Shown one piece after another: positions 52,329-59,877 of a stretch of 64,000 bases of DNA; position 1 is the first letter of the stretch, and every line of letters starts with the position of its first letter. The stretch lies in assembly GCA_965263455.1 (NCBI GenBank), contig CBDHHN010000004.1:1984001-2048000 (forward strand), given 5' to 3'. The notes beneath the pieces were generated by a model. That model saw only the letters and a program-made list of their open reading frames with translations, searched no databases and was not told where the DNA came from. This stretch comes from CADEDH01 sp965263455 (GTDB taxonomy: Bacteria; Actinomycetota; Acidimicrobiia; Acidimicrobiales; SZUA-35). Both the position numbers and the translations under genes were made by a program.

Positions 52329-53879
52329 ATGGAACGCACGAAGGTCTACCGGTACATCGCCGTGCTGGCTGCACTCGCCCTACTGGCGGCGGCCTGTACC
52401 GGCGGCGACGACGATCCGGCCGGCGACGCCACGACCACGACCGAGCCCGAGGATGACACGTCGACAACTGGGGACCAGACCACCACCACAGCCGACGACG
52501 GGCAGGTGCCGGGACTCATCGACCCCGACGACGAGGATCATTCGATCATCGACGGCCGGATGCTCCTGGTGGAAGACGACGCACTGGCGATCGTGGCGCA
52601 GGCGGCCGAGGAGCTTGGGGTCGGGGTGGATGTGCTACCGCTGGCCGACGACAGTGATGCGCTACGCGAGTTCCTGTCGAGCCGCTACCTCCGAGACCCG
52701 TTGGCCGAGGACGCCTTCGAGTCCGAGCTGGTCCGGGCGGCGTTCGACGGGCTCAACCTTACGGTTCTTGACGAGGGTTTCGCCCGGGAGTTGCTCAGGG
52801 CCACCGAGGGCGAGGGCGGTGTTCACCCCGTCCACTTCTATGAGTTCGAGGGGCACTGGACGATCCAACCCGGCACCGTGCCCCGCATCGGCCCACCGTC
52901 GGCAGAGGCCGAGGCCATCGCCGCCGAGCTGGACGAGGAGCGTCAGCGAGAGACGATGATCGTCGCCGTGGTGGACAGCGGCTTCGTCCCCGATGCCACG
53001 TTCGTCACCTTCGATGATCCACTCGACGTCGAACAGCCCAACGAGAACGGTGCCCCCAACGAGGAATGCTTCGTCTCGCATGGAACGTTCGTGGCCGGAC
53101 TGGTGCGACACACCGATCCTGGCGCCGTGATCGTGGGAAGCCGGGCCCAGCCGCTGACCGAGTCGGGGTGGGCCCACGCAACTGCGGGCCACGGTGCCAG
53201 GCTGCCGGGTCCCGGCGTGGCCGACGGAGGCTGCAACCAGGTGCTGCCTCCGGAGAACATGCCGGAAGAAGCCCCGGTCGCCCACGACCGGCCGATGACC
53301 GATGATATTGCCATCTTCCTCGCCGTCGCCCGGGCCTACGGCATGGCCGATGAGAGGCAGGAGGAGCTCGGCCTCCCGATCGTCATGAACCTGTCGTTCG
53401 GGACCTACGGCTTCATGATGGCGGACGAGCTCAAACCACCGAGTCTCCTCGGCTTCGCCACCGGGTGGCTGGCCCGGAATGAGGTCCAGGTGTTCGCGTC
53501 GGCCGGTAACCAGGATCTCGACCAGCCCTTCTACCCGGCCGCCTTCGACTCGGTCGTGGGTGTTGGCGCCCTGGATGAGAACGGCAGCTGGGTGCGGTGG
53601 ACAGCTGACGGCACGCTCGTCGCCAACTCGCCCGCTGGGCTGTCCTGGATGGGGGGCTTCGCCCCCGGCTGCGATCTGCTGGGCCTGGGCCGGCCGGGTC
53701 TGAACGAGCTGATCGCCTGGAGCGGCTCGTCTTTCGCCTCACCCTTGGCCGCGGTCATGACCGCCGGTACCTCCACGACCCAGACCTACGGACCGAATCA
53801 GACCCTGGCCGACTACAACGCAATCCCCCAGGCGATGCTCGACGTTGACGCCGCGGGATTCACCCGTGACTGCCCGTGA
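52329..53879 (+). CDS. Subtilisin-like (S8) serine protease lipoprotein
   Basis: 516 residues. Lipoprotein signal peptide with lipobox LAAAC (Cys about 21) and a Thr/Asp-rich linker to about residue 60. An N-terminal, possibly pro- or regulatory, region runs to about 205, then the S8 protease core. Catalytic residues: Asp216 (VAVVDSGF), His251 (SHGTFVAGL), oxyanion Asn394 (ASAGNQD) and Ser468 (GSSFASPLAAV). So it is an active extracytoplasmic, membrane-anchored protease. ATG 52329 follows AAGGAGATGGC. The sigma-factor gene begins at or near its stop, so the two probably form one transcript. Confidence 0.9.
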   Translation: MERTKVYRYIAVLAALALLAAACTGGDDDPAGDATTTTEPEDDTSTTGDQTTTTADDGQVPGLIDPDDEDHSIIDGRMLLVEDDALAIVAQAAEELGVGVDVLPLADDSDALREFLSSRYLRDPLAEDAFESELVRAAFDGLNLTVLDEGFARELLRATEGEGGVHPVHFYEFEGHWTIQPGTVPRIGPPSAEAEAIAAELDEERQRETMIVAVVDSGFVPDATFVTFDDPLDVEQPNENGAPNEECFVSHGTFVAGLVRHTDPGAVIVGSRAQPLTESGWAHATAGHGARLPGPGVADGGCNQVLPPENMPEEAPVAHDRPMTDDIAIFLAVARAYGMADERQEELGLPIVMNLSFGTYGFMMADELKPPSLLGFATGWLARNEVQVFASAGNQDLDQPFYPAAFDSVVGVGALDENGSWVRWTADGTLVANSPAGLSWMGGFAPGCDLLGLGRPGLNELIAWSGSSFASPLAAVMTAGTSTTQTYGPNQTLADYNAIPQAMLDVDAAGFTRDCP

Positions 53880-53953
53880 CCCCCACCGCACTGCAACCCC
53901 AAGGGACGACCACGGCGACCGTTCCAAAACGTCTCCCCGGTGATGGCGGTGGC

Positions 53954-53959
53954 GTAGGT
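53954..53959 (+). promoter_or_regulatory. -10-like TAGGTT before the ECF sigma factor gene
   Basis: TAGGTT, 45 bases before TTG 54005. It would give a leadered transcript starting inside the upstream non-conserved extension and argues against the GTG start at 53876. Confidence 0.35.
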
Positions 53960-54004
53960 TGGGACGACGGAGTCGGACCCGACGCAGACACGGGGGACGG
54001 ATCG

Positions 54005-54619
54005 TTGAGCAAGATGCAGGCCGAGAGCGATAGTGAGCTGTACCTGATGGCCGCCGCCGGACACCGGGGCGCGGTGGAGGCGCTCGTGCTCCGGTACCAC
54101 CAGACCCTGGTCCGGTACGCCCGGACCAAGGGGGTCGACGATGCCGCCGCCGACGACGCGGTGAGCGAGGCCTGGATGCAGTTGTTCCGACACCTCGATC
54201 GGGTGGCCGACGATCGGTCGGCCGTGCTCGACAAGCCCGAGAGCATCTACTTCTGGTTGCTGAAGGCGACGGTGAACGGCCTGCGCAAGGGCTACCGGTC
54301 GGCCTCGGGTCAGCAGGCCCGCACCGATCGCCTGGCCGCCGACCCGGCGGTCGGCGTTGACGCCGGGGCCGGGTCGGCGGAGTCGGCGGAGTCCTCGGTC
54401 GTGGCCTGGCTCGACGCCGACGAGCGGCGGACCCGATTCCGGGTCGCCTTCGACGCCCTCAGCGACCGCTGCCGGGAGCTCCTGGCCCTGCTCATGGTCG
54501 ACCCTCCCCTGAGCTACGCCGAGATCGCCGACGAGCTCGACCGACCGATCGGCTCGATCGGTCCGACCCGCCAGCGCTGCCTCGACAGCCTTCGGGCCAA
54601 TCTCCGGGCTGCGGCATGA
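54005..54619 (+). CDS. ECF-type RNA polymerase sigma factor
   Basis: About 204 residues with sigma-70 region 2 (DSELYLMAAAGHRGAVEALV, DDAVSEAWMQLFRHLD) and region 4 (FDALSDRCRELLALLMVDPP, LSYAEIADELDRPIGSIGPTR helix-turn-helix), and no regions 1 or 3. It should direct RNA polymerase to a dedicated promoter set. TTG 54005 is favoured (GGGGGACGG before it); GTG 53876, which overlaps the subtilase stop as GTGA, would add 43 low-complexity residues. The stop overlaps the next gene's start (ATGA). No classic zinc anti-sigma gene follows. Confidence 0.87.
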   Translation: MSKMQAESDSELYLMAAAGHRGAVEALVLRYHQTLVRYARTKGVDDAAADDAVSEAWMQLFRHLDRVADDRSAVLDKPESIYFWLLKATVNGLRKGYRSASGQQARTDRLAADPAVGVDAGAGSAESAESSVVAWLDADERRTRFRVAFDALSDRCRELLALLMVDPPLSYAEIADELDRPIGSIGPTRQRCLDSLRANLRAAA

Positions 54620-55167
54620 GCGGGCGCGAGCCCGCCGGGCCCGCCCCGGTCGACCCAGATGCTCTCGGCGACGGCACCGAACCCGCCGACCGCACCGAGG
54701 AGGACGACACCTTGCTGGCCGATCTTCGCGACGCCCTCACGACCGACGCCCCGCCGCCGGCCGTGACCGACCTCATCCTCACCGGCTACGACCTGATCAC
54801 GGGCGACGCCATCGAGGCCGTCCTCACCGCCGACTCGGCCCGGCACGAGTTGGCGGTCCGCAGCGCACCGGCCGAACCTCGACTGCTCACCTACGAGGCG
54901 GTGACGGCGGGCGGGGCCACGGCGGTGGTCGAACTGGAGGTGAGCCCCGACGCCCTTGGCGGGTTCGTCAGTCCCCCCGACGGGCTCTCGGCGTCCCTCG
55001 AGCAGGGGGGTCGCACGACGCCGGTCGTCCTCGACGAACTGGGCGGCTTCCGGGTCCCCCTCGCCCCCGTCGGGGCCTACCGGCTCCGCTTCACCCATCC
55101 GGAGCGCACCCCGGACGTCGTGACCCCGTGGTTGGGTGACGACGCCGTGGGCGGAGCCGTCGACTGA
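54616..55167 (+). CDS. Sigma-factor partner-like protein of unknown function
   Basis: 183 residues, overlapping the sigma gene by 4 bases (ATGA). The N-terminus is acidic and disordered (to about 30). A helical segment (about 33-75: LLADLRDALTTDAPPPAVTD, LILTGYDLITGDAIEAVL) is followed by a beta-rich C-terminal part (AVVELEVSPDALGGFVSPPD, LGGFRVPLAPVGAYRLRFTH) that looks like a small carboxypeptidase-regulatory-type sandwich. I recall similar proteins beside ECF sigma and CHAT genes in other actinobacteria but cannot check this. Possible anti-sigma factor or CHAT substrate (inference only). Confidence 0.65.
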   Translation: MSGREPAGPAPVDPDALGDGTEPADRTEEDDTLLADLRDALTTDAPPPAVTDLILTGYDLITGDAIEAVLTADSARHELAVRSAPAEPRLLTYEAVTAGGATAVVELEVSPDALGGFVSPPDGLSASLEQGGRTTPVVLDELGGFRVPLAPVGAYRLRFTHPERTPDVVTPWLGDDAVGGAVD

Positions 55168-55291
55168 CCCCTCCGGAGGATCGGGCCGTCGAGCACACCC
55201 TCCCGTACCGGTCTGCCTCCTTTTCCGCTCCCACCGTCCGGCCCCCGGTCGTAGACTGGGCCATCGTCGGATGAGGGCGGAAGGAGGACCC

Positions 55292-56272
55292 GTGGCCACG
55301 GCCGAGGCGGACGTCATCGTGCAGGTGACGCAGGCGGGGCGTCGGCAGCTGTCGGTGGTCCTCGACGCCGAACTGGTCATGGGCCGTGACTGCGACGGCC
55401 TGCTCATCGCCGACTCCGAGGTCTCCCGCCGCCATCTCCGGCTCCGACGCCGGGGCCGGGCGGTCGAGGTCGTCGACCTGGGATCGACCAACGGCACCTT
55501 CAAGGCCGGGGTCCGCCTCACCGAACCCGACCTGATCGACCGCACCAGCCACTACAGCATCGGCTACACCGACGTGACGGTGGTGATCACCCCCCGTCAG
55601 CCGACGGCCCCGGTCCGGGGTGGGGGCCAGGTGACCGAGATCCGCACCAGCGAGGAGGATCTCCGCAACACCTCGATCCACCGGGTGGCCGAAACCCTCC
55701 GCCTCCACGGTCCCGGCGGGGTCGAGGCCAACGGCGACCGGAGCGGCCACACCGTCACCCTGGTCTTCTCCGACATCGAGTCGTCGACCGAGCGGGCCAC
55801 GGCCATGGGCGACGCCGCCTGGTACGCGCTGTTGGAGCGGCACAACCGCCTGTTCCGCAGCCGCCTCCAACGCTGGGGTGGCGAGGAGGTCAAGTCGATC
55901 GGCGACGGCTTCATGCTGAGTTTCCCCAGCGTTCGGCGGGCCCTGATGTTCGCCATCGACATCCAGCGCGACGTGGCCTCCGACGGCGAACTCGACCTGC
56001 GGGTCCGGATGGGCCTGCACACCGGTGAGGCCATCATCGACAAGACCGGCGACCTGTTCGGCCGCCACGTGAACCTGGCGGCCCGGGTGGCCAACCTGGC
56101 GACCGGGGGCCAGATCCTGGCCAGCGACGTGGCCCGCGAGATCGCCACCGCCCACGACGACATCGAGTTCGGCGAGGCCATGGTGGCCGACGTCAAGGGG
56201 TTCGCCGGTTCCCAACGCGTCTTCCCCGTCGTCTGGCAACCGGCCCCGGCGGCCGCCCCGGGTCGCCCCTGA
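55292..56272 (+). CDS. FHA-domain class III nucleotidyl cyclase
   Basis: 326 residues. FHA domain at about 25-100 (VMGRDCDGLLIADSEVSRRH, DLGSTNGTFKAG), short linker, then a class III cyclase domain (about 148-315). Metal aspartates are in LVFSDIESSTERA and KSIGDGFML; the late helix FGRHVNLAARVANLATGG keeps Asn and Arg, so catalysis is likely. FHA binding to a phosphothreonine would link Ser/Thr kinase signalling to cyclic nucleotide production. GTG 55292 has GGAAGGAGG 6 bases upstream. A TAGACT box is near 55253. It follows the sigma partner by 124 bases. Confidence 0.9.
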   Translation: MATAEADVIVQVTQAGRRQLSVVLDAELVMGRDCDGLLIADSEVSRRHLRLRRRGRAVEVVDLGSTNGTFKAGVRLTEPDLIDRTSHYSIGYTDVTVVITPRQPTAPVRGGGQVTEIRTSEEDLRNTSIHRVAETLRLHGPGGVEANGDRSGHTVTLVFSDIESSTERATAMGDAAWYALLERHNRLFRSRLQRWGGEEVKSIGDGFMLSFPSVRRALMFAIDIQRDVASDGELDLRVRMGLHTGEAIIDKTGDLFGRHVNLAARVANLATGGQILASDVAREIATAHDDIEFGEAMVADVKGFAGSQRVFPVVWQPAPAAAPGRP

Positions 56273-56284
56273 CGATCTCGGCGC

Positions 56285-56350
56285 CGGTCAGCGCACGTCG
56301 GTCAGCGCACGTCGGTCAGCGCACGTCGGTCAACGCACGTCGGTCAACGG
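56285..56350. repeat. 14-bp tandem repeat, 4.7 copies
   Basis: Unit CGGTCAGCGCACGT at 56285, 56299 and 56313, variant CGGTCAACGCACGT at 56327 and a partial copy at 56341-56350. It lies between two convergent genes and ends directly at the stop codon of the minus-strand gene. Confidence 0.85.
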
Positions 56351-57280
56351 TCAGCGGTCGTCGGACGAGGCCTCGTCCTCGGCGTCATCCTCAGAATCGT
56401 CCTCGGGGTCGTCCTCGGAGGGAAGGGGGTCGATGAAGCTGGCGCCGTTGGTGCAACCCCGAAGGCGGAGGCCCACCGGGCCGCCCGGGAACTCGAACAG
56501 ACCGGGCCCTTGGGCGCTCTCGACCACGTCGCCGAGGCGGGCCCCCCGGAAGGCGCCCGTGAGTTCCCACAGACACTCGTCGGGCAGGTACCACCGGCCG
56601 GGGGCCACGTCGTCGGCCCAGTAGTCACCGTCGGGGAGCGGACCCGTCGGGTCGGGCCGGGGCCGCCACCGGTACCAGTCGCCGCAGGTGTGGTCGGACA
56701 GGAACCAGTCGGGTTCGATGCCGTTGATGGTGACCAGCAGCCGGCCCGAGGCCAAGGAGTCGGTGCCGATGAGTTTCTCGGTCCGCGACCGACGCTCGAC
56801 GTGCCACAGTTCGTAGGTGCACTCGGTGGCGTCGAAGTCGGTGCTGTAGAGGCCGGGCTCGATCTCACCCTGCTGGCTGCCGGCGTACCCGTCGAACACG
56901 TCGCCGTTGAGGCGCTCGTCGAGGCCGAACGGGTTTCGTCGGGGGCGTATGTCTCGATCGACGGCGGCCACCTCGGGATCGGGGGAGGGCCCGACCGAGT
57001 AGACGCCGGGGGCGAAACGCTCGAAGCCGAGGGGAGCGAAGTAGGCCGGTCGGGGTCGGGGGTCGGTGAAGGCAAGGATCGTCGGGATCTCGGCCGCCGA
57101 TCCTGCCTCGTCATCGAGGTCGGCCGAGGAGGTCCGGTCGGCATCGTCGGGGTCGGAGTCGGCCGAGGAGGTCCGGTCGGCCGAGGGCGTGGCCTCGGCC
57201 GTGGAGGCCTGGCCCAGGGTCCACATGATCAGGTTCATCAGCCCCAGGAGGACCACCGTCATACCGACCAACCGCGCCAT
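56351..57280 (-). CDS. Membrane-anchored secreted protein with two related Cys-containing modules
   Basis: About 309 residues. One TM near the N-terminus (about 4-22, LVGMTVVLLGLMNLIMWTLG), a Ser/Asp-rich linker with the peptide DRTSSAD twice, and an extracytoplasmic part with two similar ~75-residue modules. The first has GEIEPGLYSTDFDATECTYEL and ends in DHTCGDWY. The second has DVAPGRWYLPDECLWELTGA and ends in LRGCTNG. Each has two cysteines that could pair. The tail is Asp/Glu-rich. The pattern D-I-x-P-G-x-Y...C-x-W recurs in actinobacterial secreted proteins of unknown function. Start uncertain (57280, or ATG 57262). Confidence 0.7.
   Translation of the reverse strand: MARLVGMTVVLLGLMNLIMWTLGQASTAEATPSADRTSSADSDPDDADRTSSADLDDEAGSAAEIPTILAFTDPRPRPAYFAPLGFERFAPGVYSVGPSPDPEVAAVDRDIRPRRNPFGLDERLNGDVFDGYAGSQQGEIEPGLYSTDFDATECTYELWHVERRSRTEKLIGTDSLASGRLLVTINGIEPDWFLSDHTCGDWYRWRPRPDPTGPLPDGDYWADDVAPGRWYLPDECLWELTGAFRGARLGDVVESAQGPGLFEFPGGPVGLRLRGCTNGASFIDPLPSEDDPEDDSEDDAEDEASSDDR
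57119..57181. repeat. 24-bp direct repeat within the coding region
   Basis: Bases 57119-57142 recur at 57158-57181 (39-bp period, 13 codons), encoding the repeated DRTSSAD of the linker. Confidence 0.7.
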
Positions 57281-57382
57281 CCCTTCCGAGATCGGAACCG
57301 GCCCCGGGTTTGTGAGCCCGTCGCCGCCATTGGGTCGCGGTTCCCACCCGCCGGTGGCAAACCGATCGGCGATCGGGGCCGG

Positions 57383-57388
57383 TAGCGT
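57383..57388 (+). promoter_or_regulatory. -10-like TAGCGT before the YbaK gene
   Basis: TAGCGT, 7 bases, then ATG 57396. Confidence 0.45.
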
Positions 57389-57395
57389 CCTCCCC

Positions 57396-57872
57396 ATGGC
57401 CTCGAACAGCGTCGAGCGGGTACGGAGTGCGGCAACCGAGTTGGGCCTGCCGGTCGAGGTCCGGGAGTTCCCCGACGGAACCCGCACCGCAGCCGACGCC
57501 GCAGCCGCCGTCGGCTGCGCGGTGGACCAGATCGTGAAGTCGATGGTGTTCGACGCCGACGGTGAGGTGGTGTTGGCCTTGACCAGCGGCGCCCACCAGG
57601 TCGATGGCGCCGCCCTGGCCCGGGTGTCGGGCGTGGAACGCTGCGGGCGGGCCGATCCCGACGTGGTCCGAGAGGCCACCGGCTTCGCCATCGGCGGCGT
57701 GGCCCCCATCGGTCACACCCGACCGGTCCGGACCTGGATCGACCCCCACCTCCTCACCTTCGACGAGGTGTGGGCGGCCGCCGGCACCCCCCGGCACGTC
57801 TTCGCCGTCGACCCGGCCCGCCTGGTCGACGTCACCGGGGCCCAGGTGGCCGACTTCACCGTCGGCCCGTGA
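57396..57872 (+). CDS. YbaK/EbsC-family aminoacyl-tRNA deacylase
   Basis: A 158-residue YbaK-like protein. N-terminal SVERVRSAATELGLPVEVRE, central Lys in VDQIVKSMVF (about residue 49), then FAIGGVAPIGH (about 99-109), the substrate-binding GxxxP region. Family members hydrolyse mischarged tRNAs (Cys-tRNA-Pro, Ala-tRNA-Pro) in trans. ATG 57396 lies under a leaderless promoter. The stop overlaps the next gene's GTG (GTGA). Confidence 0.88.
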   Translation: MASNSVERVRSAATELGLPVEVREFPDGTRTAADAAAAVGCAVDQIVKSMVFDADGEVVLALTSGAHQVDGAALARVSGVERCGRADPDVVREATGFAIGGVAPIGHTRPVRTWIDPHLLTFDEVWAAAGTPRHVFAVDPARLVDVTGAQVADFTVGP

Positions 57873-58615
57873 ACGATCGGTCGGCCCCCGACGCCGACCC
57901 CGGGTCGTATCGGGAGCCGGCCACCGATGACGTCGGAGTCGGCCCCCACCCGCTCCCCTGGCCCGACGACGACCGGCTCGACCCCGAACTCCTGGCCGCC
58001 GGGGACCGACGCAACGTCGTCGACCGGTACCGCTACTGGACGGTGGAGGCCATCCGGGCCGACCTGGACCAGCGTCGCCACCCATTCCACGTGGTCATCG
58101 AGAACTGGCAGCACGATCTCAACATCGGAACCGTGGTCCGCACGGCCAACGCCTTCCTGGCGGCCGAGATCCACATCGTGGGCCGCCGTCGCTGGAACCG
58201 GCGGGGGGCCATGGTCACCGACCGCTACCAACACATCCGGCACCATCCGGGACCCGACGAGCTGGTGGCCTGGGCCGAGGAGGCGGGGCTCCCTCTCATC
58301 GGCATCGACAACCTGCCGGGCTCGATCCCGATCGGGCGACGCCCCTTGCCGGCCCGGTGCGCCCTGGTCTTCGGCCAGGAGGGCCCGGGGCTGTCATCCG
58401 CCATCAGGCCGGTGCTGGCCGAGTGCCGGTCGATCCCCCAGTTCGGCTCGACCCGGTCGATCAACGCCGGGGTGGCGGCCGGGATCGCCATGCACGCCTG
58501 GATCACCGAGCACGGCCCGTCACACCCCGACCTCGGCGCGGGGCTCGGCGCCGGGGTCGACGACGACCCCGACTCGGGCGATGTGACGGGCCCGGGCGGC
58601 GCCCGGCCCGGCTGA
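57869..58615 (+). CDS. TrmH/SpoU-family RNA 2'-O-methyltransferase
   Basis: 248 residues. SPOUT fold with motif 1 NLNIGTVVRTANAF-like DLNIGTVVRTANAF (about 93-106), motif 2 ALVFGQEGPGLS (about 162-173) and motif 3 IPQFGSTRSINAGVAAGIAM (about 190-209). These are the S-adenosylmethionine-binding trefoil-knot motifs. It methylates tRNA or rRNA ribose; the exact site is unknown. GTG 57869 overlaps the YbaK stop by 4 bases, so translation is coupled. The disordered Asp/Gly-rich C-terminus is not part of the fold. Confidence 0.9.
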   Translation: MNDRSAPDADPGSYREPATDDVGVGPHPLPWPDDDRLDPELLAAGDRRNVVDRYRYWTVEAIRADLDQRRHPFHVVIENWQHDLNIGTVVRTANAFLAAEIHIVGRRRWNRRGAMVTDRYQHIRHHPGPDELVAWAEEAGLPLIGIDNLPGSIPIGRRPLPARCALVFGQEGPGLSSAIRPVLAECRSIPQFGSTRSINAGVAAGIAMHAWITEHGPSHPDLGAGLGAGVDDDPDSGDVTGPGGARPG

Positions 58616-58661
58616 CGCCCGGCCCGTCGACAGAGTTCGCGCCCGGGCCGGGCCCGGGCTC

Positions 58662-59858
58662 TCAGCCCAGGATCCGGAACTCGATCCGCCGGTTCTCCTG
58701 CTGCTTCTCGGGGGTGTCGTCCGGATCGACCTTGAGCCGGGTCTCACCGAAGCCTCGGGCCACCAGGTCGTTGGTGACGCCCCGGCCCTGGAGGGCGGCG
58801 AGGACGGCGTCGGCCCGGGCCTGGCTCAGGCGCTGGTTGCCCTCCGGTTCACCGATGCTGTCGGTGTGGCCGCCGATCTCCAGGCTGACGTCGGGGTTGT
58901 CGTTCAGGAACTGGGCCGCTTGATCGAGGATGGGCTCGGAGTCGGGAAGGATCCGCGCCGATCCGGACGCGAACTCGATCGGCTCGAGGGTGTTGAGCGA
59001 CGACTCCAGCTCGGCCGACTCCTCCAGCACGAACGACCCGGTCTCGACCGGATCGACGCCGGCGATTCCGTCGAAGGCGCCCAACAGGCTGCGGTGGAGG
59101 ACCTCATCGGTGGTCGATCCGGTGACCGAGATCGCCACCGGGGTGCCGACCTCGGGGTCGATCACGAGCTGATCGTCGACCTGGTCGGGGGAGTAGATGG
59201 CGGCGGCCCGGGCCACCAGCTCGTCGGCCAGCTCGCGGCTGGGGACGGTGCCGGCCAGGGTGATCCGGGCCTGCGAAGCGCTGACGTCGACGGCGGGGAC
59301 GGCGGCCGGGACGACCTCCACCTCGTCGACCACCTCGGTCACGCCCGGAACCGCGGCCGCCTCGGCCAGCAGCGCCGTCTTGGCCGCCTCGTCGGGCACG
59401 GTCCCGGTCACGGTCAGCACGCCGCCGTCGTTGGCGAAGGCCAACCCGGGCCAGGCGCCGGCCAGGCCGGTCAGGGCCGCCTCGTCGACGGAGGCCGCAG
59501 GCTCGTCGGCGCCGTCATCGGCACCGGCCTCGTCGGCTTCATCGGCTTCGGCTTCATCGGCTTCGGCGCCGGCCTCGTCGTCGGCGCCGTCGGTCGAGGC
59601 GTCATCGGTGGCTCCGTCGTCGGTGGCACCGTCGGCGACGAGCGCGCTGTCGCCGTCCGCAGCCGTCGCTCCGCCACCCGGGGTGAGCCCGAGGGCCCCG
59701 CCGACCACGAACGCGACGACCACGGCGATGCCCACCGCCAGGCCCAGCGCCGCCGGTCCTTCCTCGCCGCCCTCCTCGGCCAGTGACACCCCACCGGCCG
59801 CCGGTCGACGACGCCGCTCCTCATCGTGCCCGTTCGAGTTCTCAGCCTGGTCAGCCAT
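58662..59858 (-). CDS. BON- and OmpA-domain envelope protein (ArfA-like), shorter paralogue
   Basis: 398 residues. Basic cytoplasmic N-terminus (ERRRRP), TM at about 36-57 (AALGLAVGIAVVVAFVVGG), an Asp/Glu/Ala-rich linker (about 65-125; repeated E-A-D-E-A). Then two BON-type modules (DGGVLTVTGTVPDEAAKTAL; RITLAGTVPSRELADELV) and a C-terminal OmpA domain (about 285-398: EIGGHTDSIGEPEGNQRLSQ; NRRIEFRI). Same layout as the 597-residue protein at 18664-20457 and as mycobacterial ArfA. ATG 59858. The gene for an Rv1476-like protein lies 19 bases upstream on the same strand. Confidence 0.85.
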   Translation of the reverse strand: MADQAENSNGHDEERRRRPAAGGVSLAEEGGEEGPAALGLAVGIAVVVAFVVGGALGLTPGGGATAADGDSALVADGATDDGATDDASTDGADDEAGAEADEAEADEADEAGADDGADEPAASVDEAALTGLAGAWPGLAFANDGGVLTVTGTVPDEAAKTALLAEAAAVPGVTEVVDEVEVVPAAVPAVDVSASQARITLAGTVPSRELADELVARAAAIYSPDQVDDQLVIDPEVGTPVAISVTGSTTDEVLHRSLLGAFDGIAGVDPVETGSFVLEESAELESSLNTLEPIEFASGSARILPDSEPILDQAAQFLNDNPDVSLEIGGHTDSIGEPEGNQRLSQARADAVLAALQGRGVTNDLVARGFGETRLKVDPDDTPEKQQENRRIEFRILG

Positions 59859-59877
59859 TCCCGTACCCCTTGTCGCC

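Noticed and set aside
53876..54004. 43-residue N-terminal extension of the sigma factor from GTG 53876
   Set aside because: Low-complexity, contains a -10-like box, and region 2 of the sigma factor starts only after the internal TTG/ATG; kept as an alternative only.
57281..57397. Longer start of the two-module protein (ATG near 57397)
   Set aside because: It would overlap the YbaK start codon and put 39 polar residues before the TM segment; a nearer start is available.
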